Positions 25,271 to 39,096 are shown, numbered from the stretch's first letter. The stretch: DNA of 64,000 nt from Cacajao melanocephalus (GCA_963573385.1 CAUYLG010061893.1:1-64000), one strand, 5' to 3'. Notes: generated by a model not told the origin, from the letters alone. Numbers and translations are program-made.

Positions 25271-26030
25271 AAATAACTGTATAGACCTTACTGATATAGA
25301 TGTCAGTTGTGAGGCATCATCTCCCATTTCCTGTGCAATTCTATCTCCTTTGCGTTTGGGAGGCTTGGGTCACACCAGCCAGCTGGTGGTCTTTTGATTC
25401 CAGCTCTGGGTCCCCTACCCTAAAGAAAAGACTTGAGCACTTTCTGAGGGTAAACTCCTTGGAGACTTTTTTATAAAGGAGTCAACAGGGTCCACTTATT
25501 CTTAGGGAAGCTCATAAAAGAAACATTAGTTGTCTCTTGAAAGTTCAAAAGGCCATTTTATGAGATGAGAGTGAATGACTTTCCAATCTTTCTTGCTTTT
25601 CATTGTAGAAGTGACTTACATTAAGAAAAAAAGAAGCACCTAATTCATGATTTTCTCAGGCCTAAGCAGTGGACAGCTCATGGGACAAAGGATGTGCCTT
25701 GGTACCTGAATGAGTTGGCAGCTAAACTAGACCTTCAGCTCACCCATTGTGACCTAGAATTTCCTTCTGCTTCACAGACATTGCCTCTAGGTACTACTTC
25801 TGCTTGACCAGAGAGTATGAATCCTTTCACTCTTTGGTCAAGAGTCTTTGGTCATAAGCAAAAAGTGTGATTTTGCAGGGGGTAGGGCTTATGCCATTTT
25901 AATAAGTTGCCTAACAGCCCTCAGGACACTGAGACAGGGCTAAAATGGAAGCTCACACACAAGCATGGTTACATCTCACCATGCCATGGAGTATACAAAG
26001 TGCACAAGAGAGCATTCCTGCTGCACACAT

Positions 26031-26031
<1 letters not shown>

Positions 26032-26064
<33 letters not shown>
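26032..26064. repeat. (CA)n microsatellite
   Basis: About 16 uninterrupted CA units. Confidence 0.95.
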
Positions 26065-26067
<3 letters not shown>

Positions 26068-26984
26068 GCTCAATGGAAGCAACTCAGCCAACAGAACTGG
26101 GGTGAACTCGCCTGTCCTCCAGCATTTATGGATGAATTAAGTAGCATAAACAGAATTTAGAGATGACACAGCTTCAGAGAGATGCTTGAATCCACAATTA
26201 CGGCATCTGTCAGCACAAGCATTCGGCCAGAGTGTGTAATCCACTTTGCATTGCTCCCAGGACTGCTGGCTAAAGGACAAGATTAGAATTTAAGGCATGA
26301 GAAGATCATCAACAGAGGGATTGTTAGCGGGGTATGGCTGTTGGAAAGCAAGGGTAGGGGTGACATAAATAGTATTTCTAGTTGTGCACTAATGGCCCAG
26401 GAGCTGTGGCAGTAAACAGTATGAGCTTAATTTTGGCATGGATTTCCTTGAGGCACTGCCTCCTTCAACTGTGATAAAGGAGTGAAATCACACAAAGCCA
26501 ACACTTGACCTGAAATGTTGGAGGTGGGGGGGAGCAGAATTAAACAAAAGTTTCCTACACTTAGAAGATTTGAAAGGCTTCTGAAAAGAGATATAGCCCT
26601 CCTCCTTGTAACTCCTTCTGTCTGAAACCTGTTTGAGCATCAGTTGGCCAGCTCATGGAAAATAACCCTGGAAATGATGTAAAGTGTGGGGTGCACTTGC
26701 TGCATTTCCAATAGTAGAGAATAAATGTCTCTGCTAAGCAAAACTGTTGTGTCACTCTACATTTATTCTTCAACTAATTTTCTTACTTTGTAGAATCAGT
26801 CAACGTCTGCGTTTGCTCCAGTCCCTTCAGCAAACCTGGCAGTTTCTCCTGTGGCATGTCTAACCAAAGCAAGATGAGGCATTGTAGAGTGACGAGGTGG
26901 CAGTGAATTTCATATCTCACCACCATCCTCACTGCCCCTGGGCAGGTCATGTGTATTCCTGACCCTGAACGTTGCTCCTATTTT

Positions 26985-27255
26985 TACTTACTTTTACGTT
27001 CTATCCTCCAAGACCCAGGTCAACCACCTGCCTCTTCTGATTCTTTTCATGGTAATCCCAACTCATATGGGCCACACTTCCTGAAGAATTCCTGTTATGT
27101 AGTCAGAATCTCTATTTTATACATAGTTGTTCTGTAATTCCTTCATGGGTCCGTTTCGTCCCTCTCACATAGACTGTCTATCCCTGAAGAATAGGAATCG
27201 TGCTTTACATTTATTTATAGGCCACCCAAAGCTCTTGGCACAGGGTACATGCTTC
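26985..27255 (+). mobile_element. L2 3'-region fragment
   Basis: Sense L2 order: 'ctccaagacccaggtcaac', 'cttcctgaagaattcctg', 'ctatccctgaagaatagg', 'caaagctcttggcacaggg'. Diverged. Confidence 0.55.
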
Positions 27256-27462
27256 ACAGCGATTTCCTGGCTGATTGAAAGGCTCCTAGGATGCATTGCA
27301 TTGCCCGTAGCCCTGTGAGATGTAAAAAGTGCATGCTGTTTTTTATAATTCGGTTAAATAAATGAAAGAAAAAAAACACAGTGTGATGGCAATTTTCCAG
27401 TATGTGTGTGTGAATGGGTTTGTGTGTCCATTTGTGATGGGGGCACAGTTCTGCTGAGAGGG

Positions 27463-27463
<1 letters not shown>

Positions 27464-27499
<36 letters not shown>
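27464..27499. repeat. (TG)n microsatellite
   Basis: About 18 uninterrupted TG units. Confidence 0.95.
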
Positions 27500-27501
<2 letters not shown>

Positions 27502-27787
27502 GTGTACAGACACAAAAAACTAGTGAAAATATGGCAGCAGATGTCAATAGTGATATCCCTGAGTGCTAACATCATTAAAAAATGCTTTTTCTTTTTACTA
27601 CTTAGCACTTTTATGATGTATGTATAAAGAATATATTTATTTATATGAGGTATGACACATTTAGCAGTATGAAGAATGAGGTAATGAAACTGATAAGTGA
27701 TTATTATTATAAGAGGCACAGTATAGTGAAGTAGGAGGTTTGCAATGAATTGGGTTTGGTTATCCATTCTTCTTTCTGGGTCTATTC

Positions 27788-28019
27788 CAGTGTTTCCCAA
27801 AGTATGTTCCGGAATATAGTAGTCCCTGCCATGGGCGTTACACATTTAAATAATATGGGAAGCAGCCTCTTGGAAATTCACAATATCCATTCATTGGCCC
27901 TGAATATTTTTACAGCAAAGGAACCTGTCTGTTCTACTTGGTGTTTTCCACATTTCTCCAAACATGGAATCTTTTTTCCTTATAATGCCTGTTAACTGCA
28001 TTGCATTTTGGAAACCGTT
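27788..28019. mobile_element. hAT-type non-autonomous transposon (MER33/MER3-like)
   Basis: The ends form an imperfect inverted repeat (CAGTGTTTCCCAAAGTATG against the complement of gcattttggaaaccgttg). The flanking octamers gtctattc and ttctattt differ at two positions, as expected of an old 8-bp hAT target duplication. Confidence 0.6.
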
Positions 28020-29756
28020 GTTCTATTTCTGTGTGGTTGTTTTCAAATAAGAGTAGTGAGTTTAGTTCTAAGTGTCTTAATTTTGTTTGTGTATTGTTCA
28101 TATTCCTTTGGTTAGAGGATCCAGAGAAGTTACAAAGTTAGACAACAGTTTCTTTAATCCAAATCTGTAGAAACATTTTAGCAATACCAAATTACGTGAT
28201 TTGATGATTTCCTCCTTCATTGTAAAAGCTATGCAGCATCACTGCTTAGTTTGCTAAGTTTTAAAGCTTAATTTGCTATAATGAAAACATTCAATGAAAA
28301 ACACACTGTGAGCTAAATTTATTCAGCCTCTTTTGGAGTCCATTCTTTCACTGGAAGTTATTACCGTGAAGCTGCATTTTATTTTTATGTGAACTTTTTT
28401 TTCCCATCTCCACAACCATCTTTTCAGGATGAGTTTTTGACAGTGACACTAACAGTGACAACCCCCTCTAACCTCCAACACACCTTGCAAACTATCTTGA
28501 TAATGGAGGGCTGCAGATGCTAATTCAAAATGGCAGGTAATTCATGTGTTAACTGATATGTGCATGCTTCTGTCTGAAACTGCAGTTGCAATGTGGGAAT
28601 TCACGGTGAGCAAAGTCAAGAGATCCTGGTAGGAGGGCATAGGCACGCAGCTCGCCAAAAGGCTGGAAGTCGATCTTCCTTTTTGTCCTCCACATCTTTC
28701 TGCCCTGCAGCCCACGCAGAACAGACAACTTGTCAGAAGCTCAGAGGGTGGCCAAACGTTTGGATTTCCAGGGACTTTCCAACTCAGATATGTGAGCACA
28801 CAAAAAGTAAGAGAAGGAGGGACATTATTAATAAAGCACAATAGAGATGGTGTCAAACGGAATTTGGGCCAATAAAGTATATTATCTCTTTGACTAGCCA
28901 TGTAATGCTTCAGTTTATCTTTGGCTAAAACATACAGCAGAGCCGGTGGTTAACGATACTAGCTAACACCTGAAAAATAGGCTACAGTGAATCACGATTT
29001 TTGCCTCACAGAATCATAATGCTTCAGTTTGTTATTAAAGTTATTTAAACTAAGTTTAAACAATACAGAGAAAGCACATTTGACCCCAATATATTTGGGA
29101 CTCATTTCCTGTACCCCTACAGTGAAAATGGCCTCTTAGCACCGGTGTGCCCCCATTCAGCCAGGTGCCAGGCACGACATCATTAGAAAACAATTGCCTT
29201 CTGGAAATCTGCATCCATCCGTAGTTACACCCGACACAAGCTACAGCTTTGTTTAAATTTCCAGCTGACTGACTCGCACACAATCGTGAATGGAAAGCAA
29301 ACAGTGGAAAATAACGCCTTTTCACCTTCTTCTGGTCTGCGTGAACAACACTGCCGCAGAGCCAAGCTTTGGGCTGCAGCCTGGTTTCCAGAAATTACAC
29401 AGCTTTAGAATGGAGTGTCTGTGGCCTTTCACACACCAGCTGCCAGAGGTTGTGGTTTTTAAGTAAAGCTTCGAAGTGGGATTGCAGGCTATCAGCAGGA
29501 AGCCAGTTAAAGCAGATAGAAAAGAGTGGGAAAGTCTATTTTTGCTGTACACACAAAATAAGAGAGGAGTCTTGGCCACCTGTGCCTTTAAGTAAAGGGC
29601 CACCTTCTGTCAAGGTACTGGGATCTTTTAGAGATCAAGACCTCCTCATGTAGGAATCTCCAGCTCCCAGTATGGCCCCGCACCCAGGAGCACCTGAGTA
29701 CCAGTCACCTGACGTAAAGGAGAGTGGAGATATTTCAGCTGCTCCGTGTGTGAATG

Positions 29757-29850
29757 CAGGTTCTGATTTGGGGGTCTGGGGTGAGCCCTGAGATTCTGCA
29801 TTTTCAACAAGTTCCAGGGACGGGGGAGGATGCTGCCGCTCCCGGGCCCT
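29757..29850 (-). mobile_element. MER5A-like fragment
   Basis: The words 'ctgatttgggggtctggggt', 'cctgagattctgcattttc' and 'aacaagttccaggga' match antisense MER5A. It lies 230 bp before exon 2. Confidence 0.65.
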
Positions 29851-30076
29851 GGGACCCCACTTGGAGAGCTGAGGATCTGGAGGGTAGGAAAACCAGTGAG
29901 TGCAAACGCTGTCTATTGCAGCTTGGTGTCGCACAGCCTTCCAAGAAGCTGCCCCTGCGCCCGCTGTCTCCCCCGCCCGCAGGTAGCTGGGGGTGACACT
30001 GGCTGCAGGGCAGCGCCCTGAGAAGTACAGGGGTGAGGTCTGCAGGCCCCGCTAACCACGCCCTTCTCTTCCCCAG

Positions 30077-30401
30077 GGGAGGAGCGCCCCCGGGACTCCC
30101 CGGGCCCGGCTGAGGCCCAGGCGCCGGCCGGGGTGGAAGCCGGCGGGAGAGCGAGCCGCCGCTGCTGGACGTGCTCCCCTGCGCAGCTCAAGAAGATCTT
30201 CTGGGGCGTGGTGGTCGTGCTCTGCGTGTGCTCCTCGTGGGCGGGCTCCACGCAGCTCGCCAAGCTGACCTTCAGGAAGTTCGACGCGCCCTTCACCCTC
30301 ACGTGGTTTGCCACCAACTGGAACTTTTTATTCTTCCCGTTGTACTACGTGGGGCACGTCTGCAAGTCCACAGAGAAGCAGTCTGTGAAGCAGCGATACA
30401 G
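30077..30401 (+). CDS. SLC35F3: SLC35F3 second coding exon (N-tail and first two membrane segments)
   Basis: The acceptor is a pyrimidine-rich run ending ccccag|GGG and the donor is ACAG|gtaggc. The 325-nt exon continues the frame of the exon at 13572-13647. Residues 26-60 are a Pro/Ala/Glu/Arg-rich, probably cytosolic tail. Residues about 65-85 (from KKIFWGV to AGSTQLA) form a first hydrophobic helix. Residues about 96-119 (APFTLTWFATNW to YYVGH) form a second. The last visible residues are KSTEKQSVKQRY plus two bases of the next codon. This arrangement fits the start of an SLC35F / drug-metabolite transporter fold, usually about ten helices; the remaining helices lie in exons beyond this window. 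No frameshift or stop interrupts the exon. The substrate cannot be read from the sequence; thiamine is from literature knowledge. The gene assignment rests on recognition of the peptide, and I have not compared it residue by residue with a reference. Confidence 0.94.
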
Positions 30402-33051
30402 GTAGGCGCCTCCCGCAGGCGGAGGTCTCCTGACCCGGGGCTGCTCCATCTTGCGCGGACTCTGCAGAGCTGCCCCTGGTGGCGGGCGCTGGGTCGGGCC
30501 GGTGGGGGCCGGTGGAGAGATGCCACAGCGAATGCATCTGCTCTCCCAGTGGGGTCGGGAGCAGAATTCTCTCTACCCTGAGTGGTGAACGCCTCCTTCC
30601 TCTGCCTCCTGCCCCTTGATCCTGGGAGCCCCTTTATATCAAACAGCAGCAGGCAGCGTCTTCCAGAGACGGCAAGGAGTAGGTCCCCAGAAAGCTTAGA
30701 AATGAGAGAACTGTGTAGCTCAATTCATCCCTCAGCAGGCTGGGGTGAGGACCGCAAGGCCATGGCGGACCAGGGTCACTCAGACGCTTCCTGTAGCTTA
30801 CTTTCCTCACGTAGATGTTCGCTGCGAAGACTTCCTTACTCATCCTCTTTCTAATTCCAAGACATGCCCCGCTTCGGGTATGTAATTGCATGGGTCTGAG
30901 TATCTCCCAGTGCGATGTTCAAAACCAAAGCAGTGTCTGGATTTTGTTGACTAGATTTTCTCAAATGGAGTCCATTAGAATGACATCCCTTTCAAAAAGG
31001 GGCCAGAAACACTCTGGCCTCAACCCCCTACCTCAGAGTGCAGGAGGGCTCCCGCAGCCCTCCCCGGGAGTCACATTGTAGGTGTTGACCCGTGGTGCTC
31101 ATCTGTGCCAGTAAGAGCATCTAGTGTTTACCCAAAGTGGAGACCTTCTATGGGGTATGTCAAGGGCTTCCCCAAATCAGGCCTAGTCAAAAAACACAGA
31201 AATGAATGCTGGCCAGGTGACACAGTAGGCCCTGGAAACTTGAGTTTTATCAGTCCCAGAGGTGAGGAGAAAAATAAACATTTAAGAGTCTGCATTCCTT
31301 CACCATTGCCTTCTTCCCCACCACACCCCACCTTGCCAAACACATACACCCTTAAGATTACCGTGTCCTGAAGTTGCCCTTAAAAGGTACAAAATAACTA
31401 AAAACATCATTGGGTCCGAGGAACAAAGAGGTTTGGAAATGGAGGTCTACGCCTGGACCAGAATATCTTTCTGGGAATCTACCAGTTTGTAAACTTGTAG
31501 CTAGAAGTACAGGTGCGATACTTTTTTAATGTTCAGAGGGAGTTTGGCCCGGCTTCTTTCAAAGACCAGCTTGTAAATTAGAGCATAAATTCTGGAGGAG
31601 GGGGCTCTGATGGAGGTTGAATCACACGGCCAGTCTCACATGTCCACTTAGTGAAAAGGATTTGGCACAAAAAATTCTGATCCTCAGGGTTGACTTAAAC
31701 CAGTGGCTCCTGGACCAGCCAGAAATTGCTAAAGAGGCACTTAATGCACCCTCTTCTGAATAGAAGCCAAAAACAGAAGGAAACAAATCATTAGGGCCCA
31801 AGACTGTCCCACAGGCAAAATTAAAATAGTCCGAGAGAAAAGCTGATCTTTAGTAAATGATGTATTTAACAGTTAACTATCCCTAAGTGTGTTTAATTTG
31901 TAATTATGAGTTTGCCTTTCATTAAAACTGATTAGAATGGTATGCTACTGCCTCTAATGAAATGCTGAAAGTGAGCTTATATGCACTTTCTTGATCAAGA
32001 CTTATTGGGAGAGAAGATGAAATGCTTCTTTCAACCATGTACCTTCAACCTTATAGGCTGAAAGGGGTCCCCCGCCAAGTGGTAGCACTGGCTGTTGTCC
32101 CAAATGCGCTCCATGGCCACCGATTACCTGGAGAGAAGACTGTCACTGCCAGCCACCTAGGGCAGGCCTGGCACCATTAAACTATTGTGCTGAAAACCAC
32201 ACAGTGGTGTGGTGCTTATACAGTCAAAGCGGGGAAAAAATCAAAGGTCATCGAAGATTAGTTATACTTAGAAAAACATCAGCACCTTGTTTCAATCTAT
32301 TGTCTTCCTATAAAAAGTGCTCAAGAATCATGAAAAAAATCTGGCTGCCCTGTTAACTGTAGAACAATGTAAAAGGGGGAGGATAATTCCAAATTTATTA
32401 GTGAAACTGGTTAAAACCTTGCCCAATGTCTGTCATCACGTTCTGCTTCAGCTAGCTCTTTAAAAAATTTGTTTGTTTGTTTGTTTGTAAGCGGTATTAG
32501 CCCTGTGGCTAGGCAGAGCTTCCACTTTACCAGCCAATTATCAGGCATGTCAATCAAGCCATGTACACCATCAGAGGGATGAAGAGAGATTTCTTCTCAA
32601 AAGAAGGAGAGAAAAATTTTAACATCACAGACCTTCCTTAGGAAATCATAACTCTGCCACAACTCATATTGGGAGTACTTCAGACAGACTTTAGTATTCT
32701 CAGAAATCAAGGAAGACTGAAATTACATCTTTCATCTTTAAGCTTTTATCAAAATTAATGTCAGAGAGAAGATTCTGACTTGTCTGAGGAGTTGAGTCTC
32801 TTGGCTGAAAGTGTTTAGTAGGGAGCTGGGAAGAAAAGGAGATGAACAGAGACCTGTTCCATAAAGAGGGGAGCTGGACGGATACAGCAGCTTTTCTTGC
32901 AGTTATCAGGAAGCAATCAGATGGAAGCATCTTTTCTCTAAACCCCTCCCCCCTACCTGAGCTGCTTGCCCAGGGTGAAGCCAGAGCAGAAAGACAAAGC
33001 AGAGAGGAAGGCATGTGCTCCCCAGCACAGAGCTCCTCACACTGCAACACC

Positions 33052-33185
33052 CCGTGAGACTCCCTGGGGTTTTGTTGAAGGCAGACTCTGATTCAGTGGG
33101 TCTGGGTGGGCCTGAGATTCCGCTTTTCTCATGAACTTCCAGGGAATCCTAGTGCTGCTGGTCCATGGGCTGCACTTTAACTGTA
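33052..33185 (-). mobile_element. MER5A-like element
   Basis: 'ctctgattcagtgggtctgg', 'cctgagattccgcttttc' and 'gtgctgctggtccatgggc' follow antisense MER5A. Confidence 0.75.
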
Positions 33186-33289
33186 AATGCCCTGGAGTTG
33201 TTGAGCCCCAGCTACAGATTTTTTAAATGCTGCTGATTTTACCAAATGTTACAACAAGGACTCACCTCACCATGTAGAACTGATGAGTG

Positions 33290-33565
33290 ACTCCACTGAG
33301 GCCCAGAGGATGTTTGAGCCCTGGTCCTCTTCCAGCCCTGGTCCTCTTGGTGCCCTGGTCCTCTTTGAGCCCTGGTCCTCTGCCACTCATGAGGGGAGGA
33401 TCCATGGGCAAGTCCTCAAAGCTCTCAGAGCCTCAGATGCCATTTGTAAATGGGAGGTGATGATATATGCACTGCCTTGCACAAAGGACTGCTGTGTGAT
33501 CAAATGACATGCTGTATATGAAAGTGCCCTATAAAATGTAGCTTGTATAAATGCAAGGAACCAGA
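33290..33565 (+). mobile_element. MIR-like SINE containing a short minisatellite
   Basis: After the repeat block at 33318-33385 the text 'cagagcctcagatgccattt', 'gtgtgatcaaatgacatgc' and 'gtataaatgcaaggaac' follows MIR order. The head is obscured by the tandem repeat. Confidence 0.5.
33318..33385. repeat. 17-bp minisatellite, four units
   Basis: Four consecutive 17-bp units begin gccctggtcctct and differ only in the last four bases (tcca, tggt, ttga, gcca). Confidence 0.92.
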
Positions 33566-34629
33566 ACTGTGTTGTGATAGCCTCTGTGGGTTATTCTGAA
33601 GGCTGTTGCCCATGCTTTGTTCATTGGCTGCCTCGTGGTGGCCAATTTAAATGCCAAGGTGCCAACCCCTATGCTCCATGCAAGTGTCAGTCTTGAAGAA
33701 ATCAACTTGTAGCCCTAGTAGCTTCACAGGGCATATAAGAACACTGATCAGGGCTTCTCATGATCTGATACTGTTGTCAGGAATTAGATGTGAATGGGCA
33801 AACCTCTCAACCTCACTCATCTGGGTTTTCAGCCCCTGCCTTATAGTCTTCCCAGCAAGCACTCAGCTATCCTGGCTCACAATGGGCTGCTTCCTTCTCC
33901 AATATGATAGGCAATCCTACCCTTATCTTCCCTGTTTCTCATTGAAGCTGACCACACGGATGGTCTAAGGAAGTAATAGTGCCCAGAACTCAGAGAGGGC
34001 TTCGGTCTTGAGACGCTTGAGGGTGCTTGGGAACCACAGTGTCCCGGACCACCTAGCACGTGGGAGAGGCATAGGGAGGTGGCTGTATCAGGTCTGTGTT
34101 TGGGAGAGCCTGTTGAGCACAGGTGTGATGACACACAGCCTCCTGGCCCCTCTGAACCTGGAACAGGAACACAGCTTTTCAGATCCGAGAGGTCTGCAGA
34201 GCTGGAGCAGAGCTGGGGCATTTTCATTCTTGCCCGAAGGTCTTCCAGGAATTTGCAGCAGTAGTGACCTGTTTTCAAAAGCAAATGCTGAGACCTTCTG
34301 CTATCATGTGGCTGCCAAAAAAAAAACTGAAGGGTGCAGTGGTGACAGATGTTTTTCTCTGCCTTTGTAGTTCCAGGCTGTCTGTAAGCCAGCCTATTGA
34401 TTCTGCTTCAGATATTCTGAGCAACAGTAGAGCCGAGAAAGGGGAAAGGGTAGTTTAGATGCCTTTCATCTTAAACCCTGTAAGGGCCCGGCGTGTGTAC
34501 CTTGCCACCCAGACTTACGCAGGAACCACATTGGGTCTTGCAGCTGTAGCATTCATTGGCCATTTAAAATCAAAAGAGCAGAGTGGAGCAGTTGCAATCT
34601 GGAGCTTTGTTCTGAAAATAGTTACTGTG

Positions 34630-35480
34630 CATCTTCTCTAGGCAATGCACAAGAAATACAAGATAAGTGGACTCTGTCCTCCAGGAGCCCAAAACCTGGA
34701 AAGGGACTCAGATAGCCACGCAAGGTGGGGATGCATACCAGGGAGCTGAGAAGGGGTGAAACCCAGGTGCATGTGTCCGGGGACAGGGTACAAAAGTTTC
34801 TTAGGAGAAGGCAGCTGTGGCCTGGCACGGTGGGGTCTCATGTCTGTAATCCTGACACTTTGGGAGGCTGATGTGGGCAGATTCATTGAGCCCAGGAGTT
34901 TAAGACCAGCCTTGGCAACATGGCAAAACCTGTCTCTACTAAAAATACAAAAATTAGCCAGGCGTGATGGTGCACCTGCAGTCCCAGCTACTCAGGGGGC
35001 TGAGGCAGGAGGATCACCTGAGCCTTGGGAGGTCAAGGCTGCAATGAGCAGTGATTGGGCCACTGTACTCCAGCCTGGGTGACAGCATAAGACCCTGTCT
35101 CAAAAAGAAAAAAAAAAAGAAGTTAGCTAGGAACAATTTCTTTAAGGACAAGCAGATGGTTCTCTGGGTTCTGAAGGAGAAGGTCAAGAACATTCTAGGC
35201 AGACAGTAGCCTGGATAAAGCATGCAGGCTGGACACAGAGCATGGTGCTTTTCCTAAGATGTAGGATGTAAGTGGGGTAAGATGAGAGAGAAGACCCGGC
35301 AGTTAGGCAGAGCAGATGCCAGTGAGCCTCCCACACTGTGCTGAGGAGTTTTACTTCCAGCGTGAACATCAGCAGCCGCCATGGAGCAGTGATCAGATCG
35401 GATCTTTCAAAATGCAGCTGCTACCACTATGTAGAAAATAGAATGAAGGACAAGGCTGGAGGTCAGTCCGGGTCAACACA
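34630..35480 (-). mobile_element. L2 LINE split by an AluJ
   Basis: Antisense L2 text before the Alu ('ctccaggagcccaaaacctg') continues collinearly after it: 'acattctaggcagacagtag', 'agagcatggtgc', 'gctgaggagttttacttcc', 'agtgatcagatcggatct'. No coding capacity. Confidence 0.65.
34819..35119 (+). mobile_element. AluJ-like inside L2
   Basis: A full dimer with many changes, starting ggcctggcacggtggggtct and ending in an A-rich tail at 35101-35119. Confidence 0.9.
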
Positions 35481-35519
35481 TACTTCCTTATGTCTACGTG
35501 GGCACGTGGACAGACGTGG

Positions 35520-35815
35520 ATGACAGTTGCTGTTCTTGACCCTAAGGAGCTCACAACTGAGTGGGAGACAGAGTCTTCTATAAAAAACAGAATAAAGTAT
35601 AAGGAGGACGTGGGGCAAGAGCTGAGGGCAGACTGGCTTGGCTGTAGCTTGGGGGTGAGGACAGGGCACAGGAGATCTTGGGACTACAAATTCAGCTGAA
35701 GGCCAGATGGGAAGGACTTGGGGTGCCCAATCAAACGTTGGGGCTTTATTGTCCAGGCAAGGGGAGCCTCCAGAAGTTTTTGGTATAATCAGAGCTGCTT
35801 TCAAAATTAGGATTC
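35520..35815 (-). mobile_element. second L2 fragment
   Basis: It again begins with the L2 tail ('gaccctaaggagctcacaac') and proceeds to 'ggggctttattgtccaggc' and 'atcagagctgctttcaaaa'. It is a separate copy, or a repeat of the neighbouring one. Confidence 0.6.
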
Positions 35816-36213
35816 ATAGTATTAATTATGTAGCTGGTTACAGCATATGGTCTCATTTCACATAAGAGGTGGAGTGACTGTCAGGTGTTTGTTTGTTGGG
35901 GGACAGGATGCCTAGTTCCTGAGCAGTAGCAAAAACTTTGAGTGTAAATCCTGAAATATTATAAAACTTGTTTGAACTATCAACTTTTTGAGACTATATC
36001 ACACTCTTCTGTTCATAAAAAGCATTTTAGTTGTCATTTTCACCAAACTCAAGTGTTCTGAAAACACAGAGAATATCTTCTTTCCAGGAAATATTTGTAC
36101 AATTTTTCAGGCACAGTGGTAAATGCTAAGGCATTGCCAAGGGAGCACTAATTAGCAAGGCCCAGCATCTCCCTGCCTTCCTGCTGTCAGGCCTCACATT
36201 TCATGCAAGCTGA

Positions 36214-36584
<371 letters not shown>

Positions 36585-36821
36585 AACAGTTGTTCTTTAT
36601 AGGGTAGGGCCCCTCTGGAAACAAAGCAACAGGACACTTCATCAACCAGGAAAGAGAGAGCCCTTCATTCATTCCACAAAATCTTTCCAGCACCTTCTCT
36701 GTCTCAGGGACTGTTCTAGAAACTGAGGATAGAGCAGTGACCAGAGCAAGTGGAAATTCCCTTTACTTTCACCCTTCCTCCCACCTCACAGCAGTCTCAT
36801 CTTCTGTCTGATTTCTTCATT

Positions 36822-36990
36822 GTTGTTTTTTGTTTTTTGTTTTTGTTTTTGTTTTGCATTAAATAGTTTTTGTAGAGATGGGGTTTTGCCATATTGCCCA
36901 GGCTAGTCTCAAACTTCTGTTCTCAAGCAGTCTGCCCGCCTTGACCTCCCAAAGTGCTTGGATTACAGGCATAAGCCGCTGCATCCAGCC
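36822..36990 (-). mobile_element. Alu partial copy (FLAM-like)
   Basis: A T/G-rich tail followed by antisense Alu text, 'gtagagatggggttttgcc' to 'gccgctgcatccagcc'. Only one monomer is present. Confidence 0.8.
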
Positions 36991-39096
36991 TTTCCTGTCT
37001 GATTTCTGAGAATTATCCACCCAGAAAGTGATGAGCTACATTCGGAACTCTTACAGTTGATGTTTTTGTTGTTTGTGTGTTTATTTTTGTAACTAGTTTA
37101 GAAAAATTTGAAAAAGTATTGGAAGACTGCAGTTTGTAATTTGGCCTGTGGCTTCGGTGTGGTGGTGAATTATGGCAATTACGCATACACATCCTCATGT
37201 ATAGCCAAGAGATTTTGCTCTCCTGAGGCAAAATACCATGCCCCATACACATACACACACATAGCCAGCTGAGTAGCAGGTGTCTGGTACAGCCACAGGA
37301 AAGCATGTAATCAATACTCCAAGTCCAAATAAGAAGTCATAATGGGCACCGGTGTCAGCAAAGGAAGAAACAAGATGGGGGGAAGCTGAATAGGTTTGAT
37401 TTGTCTTTGCCTGTTTTCCGACAATGCTTGCAATATTCAAGAATACGTCAGTGGCGAAATGAAACAGAACATTGTTCACATGCCGCAGATTGTGACATCA
37501 CCTTCTTGAGTTTACACCAGGTCCCACCACTCTATAGAGTCTTCCCTTTCATTCTATCATTGTAGTATTCATAGATTAGCTGATTTATTTTCCCGCTGGC
37601 ATCACCCACACCCCACCACCACATCTCAGTTAACAGATGCTGGCTTCATCCCAGTGAAATTCAATGACAGCCAAACACCCCTAAAGACAAGTTCATAATA
37701 TTCTACAAGTGATTTTTAGGCTTTCACTGAGGCAAGCAGAACATTTTCATTACCTCTTCATCTCTGTTTTTCTGTACTTCAGCCATCCCGCATCCCAATT
37801 ATCTGAGATTGCTATTCATCTTTGAACAGATATCAAAGATTTGGCTTTGAAGTTTAGCATTTAAGAAGGTTATCTGTCTTATGACCTTATAATTCCAGAG
37901 CTTGTCATATTCAGCTATAGCGATGTTATTTCAATTTCACTGAAATTCTTTGTAAGGTCAGATCCAATGCTCATGTTGGTGTTTAAGGTGTGGGTTTGAA
38001 GGATAGCAGCCATTTAAATAACTGCCATATGAGTGCAATTACGACTCTTGTGGGGTCATGATACCTGAGGCTGGAATTATCAAAAAGGGATTTGGTAACA
38101 TTTTTAGCATAAAATGCCATGGTCCCTGTGAACATTTGCAAGATCAGTGTGACAGTGAAATCAAAGGTGGGAAGCAATGAAGGATGGTTTCCCAGAGGAG
38201 CGTCCTTCAACTAGTGGATTTTGAGGAGCAATTAACCTTTGTGTGAGTCAGATGAGAAGGAGGGCCCATGTATGTGGCGTGCAAAAGTTGCAAGTGTGTA
38301 CAGGTTTGCAGGATGTAACCAGGCTGCTCAGGGGCCTCCCCATCCCACCTCACTGGTGTTGAGCCATTCCTCACTTTCTATGTGATTTTTCGTCATTGAG
38401 TCAAGACTAGTGAGCCAGCTGATAGGCACATTGAAACTTAAAAATCTCACCACATTTAGCAAAAGAGCATCTGCACAAAGACCTGGAAAGATCAAAAAAG
38501 GACTTTGAGGATTCTCTGGTCCAACTCATTCATATTGTCAATGAGTCCAGAGATGCTCAGAGAAAGGGCAGGAGGGCCCTGTTCTCGGCAGCCTCAGATT
38601 TCTCCGGAAATACTACCAGGAAAGGAATGGGTCAACACTCTCTCTCCTCATAGGAAGGAACCTGGAGGCAGTGCCTGCCCCGGATGCAGCCACAAGGGTA
38701 AGAGTGCTACTAGCCCATGCTGGCACATTGTGTTAGATCATAAGAAAACATGCTTGCCATTAGAGAGTTTGGGTGGGAAACAGCTCTTCCTTTATTTGGC
38801 AACATGATGATAGATAAGTCAACTGAAAGCTCTTAGTCTCAGCTCTTATCTGAAAAAAATGGAGACTTTAATTCCCATTTCCGAAGGTTACTGGGGGATT
38901 GAGTGCCCCTCTTGTGGGCTCCCACAGCTCCTGTGTAGATCATGTGTTTGAAGTGAACAAAATTAAACGTGATAGTGTGTATAAAGTTCCAAACTATTCT
39001 CGGTCCAGGGATTTCCTGTCTCTCTTTGGTTGACTACTAATGTGCATACCAAAACTTATTCAAACCATGCCTACTGCTCTCTCCAACTCATAAAGT

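Noticed and set aside
27354..27845. 163-codon - frame
   Set aside because: It runs through the TG microsatellite and has no recognisable domain.
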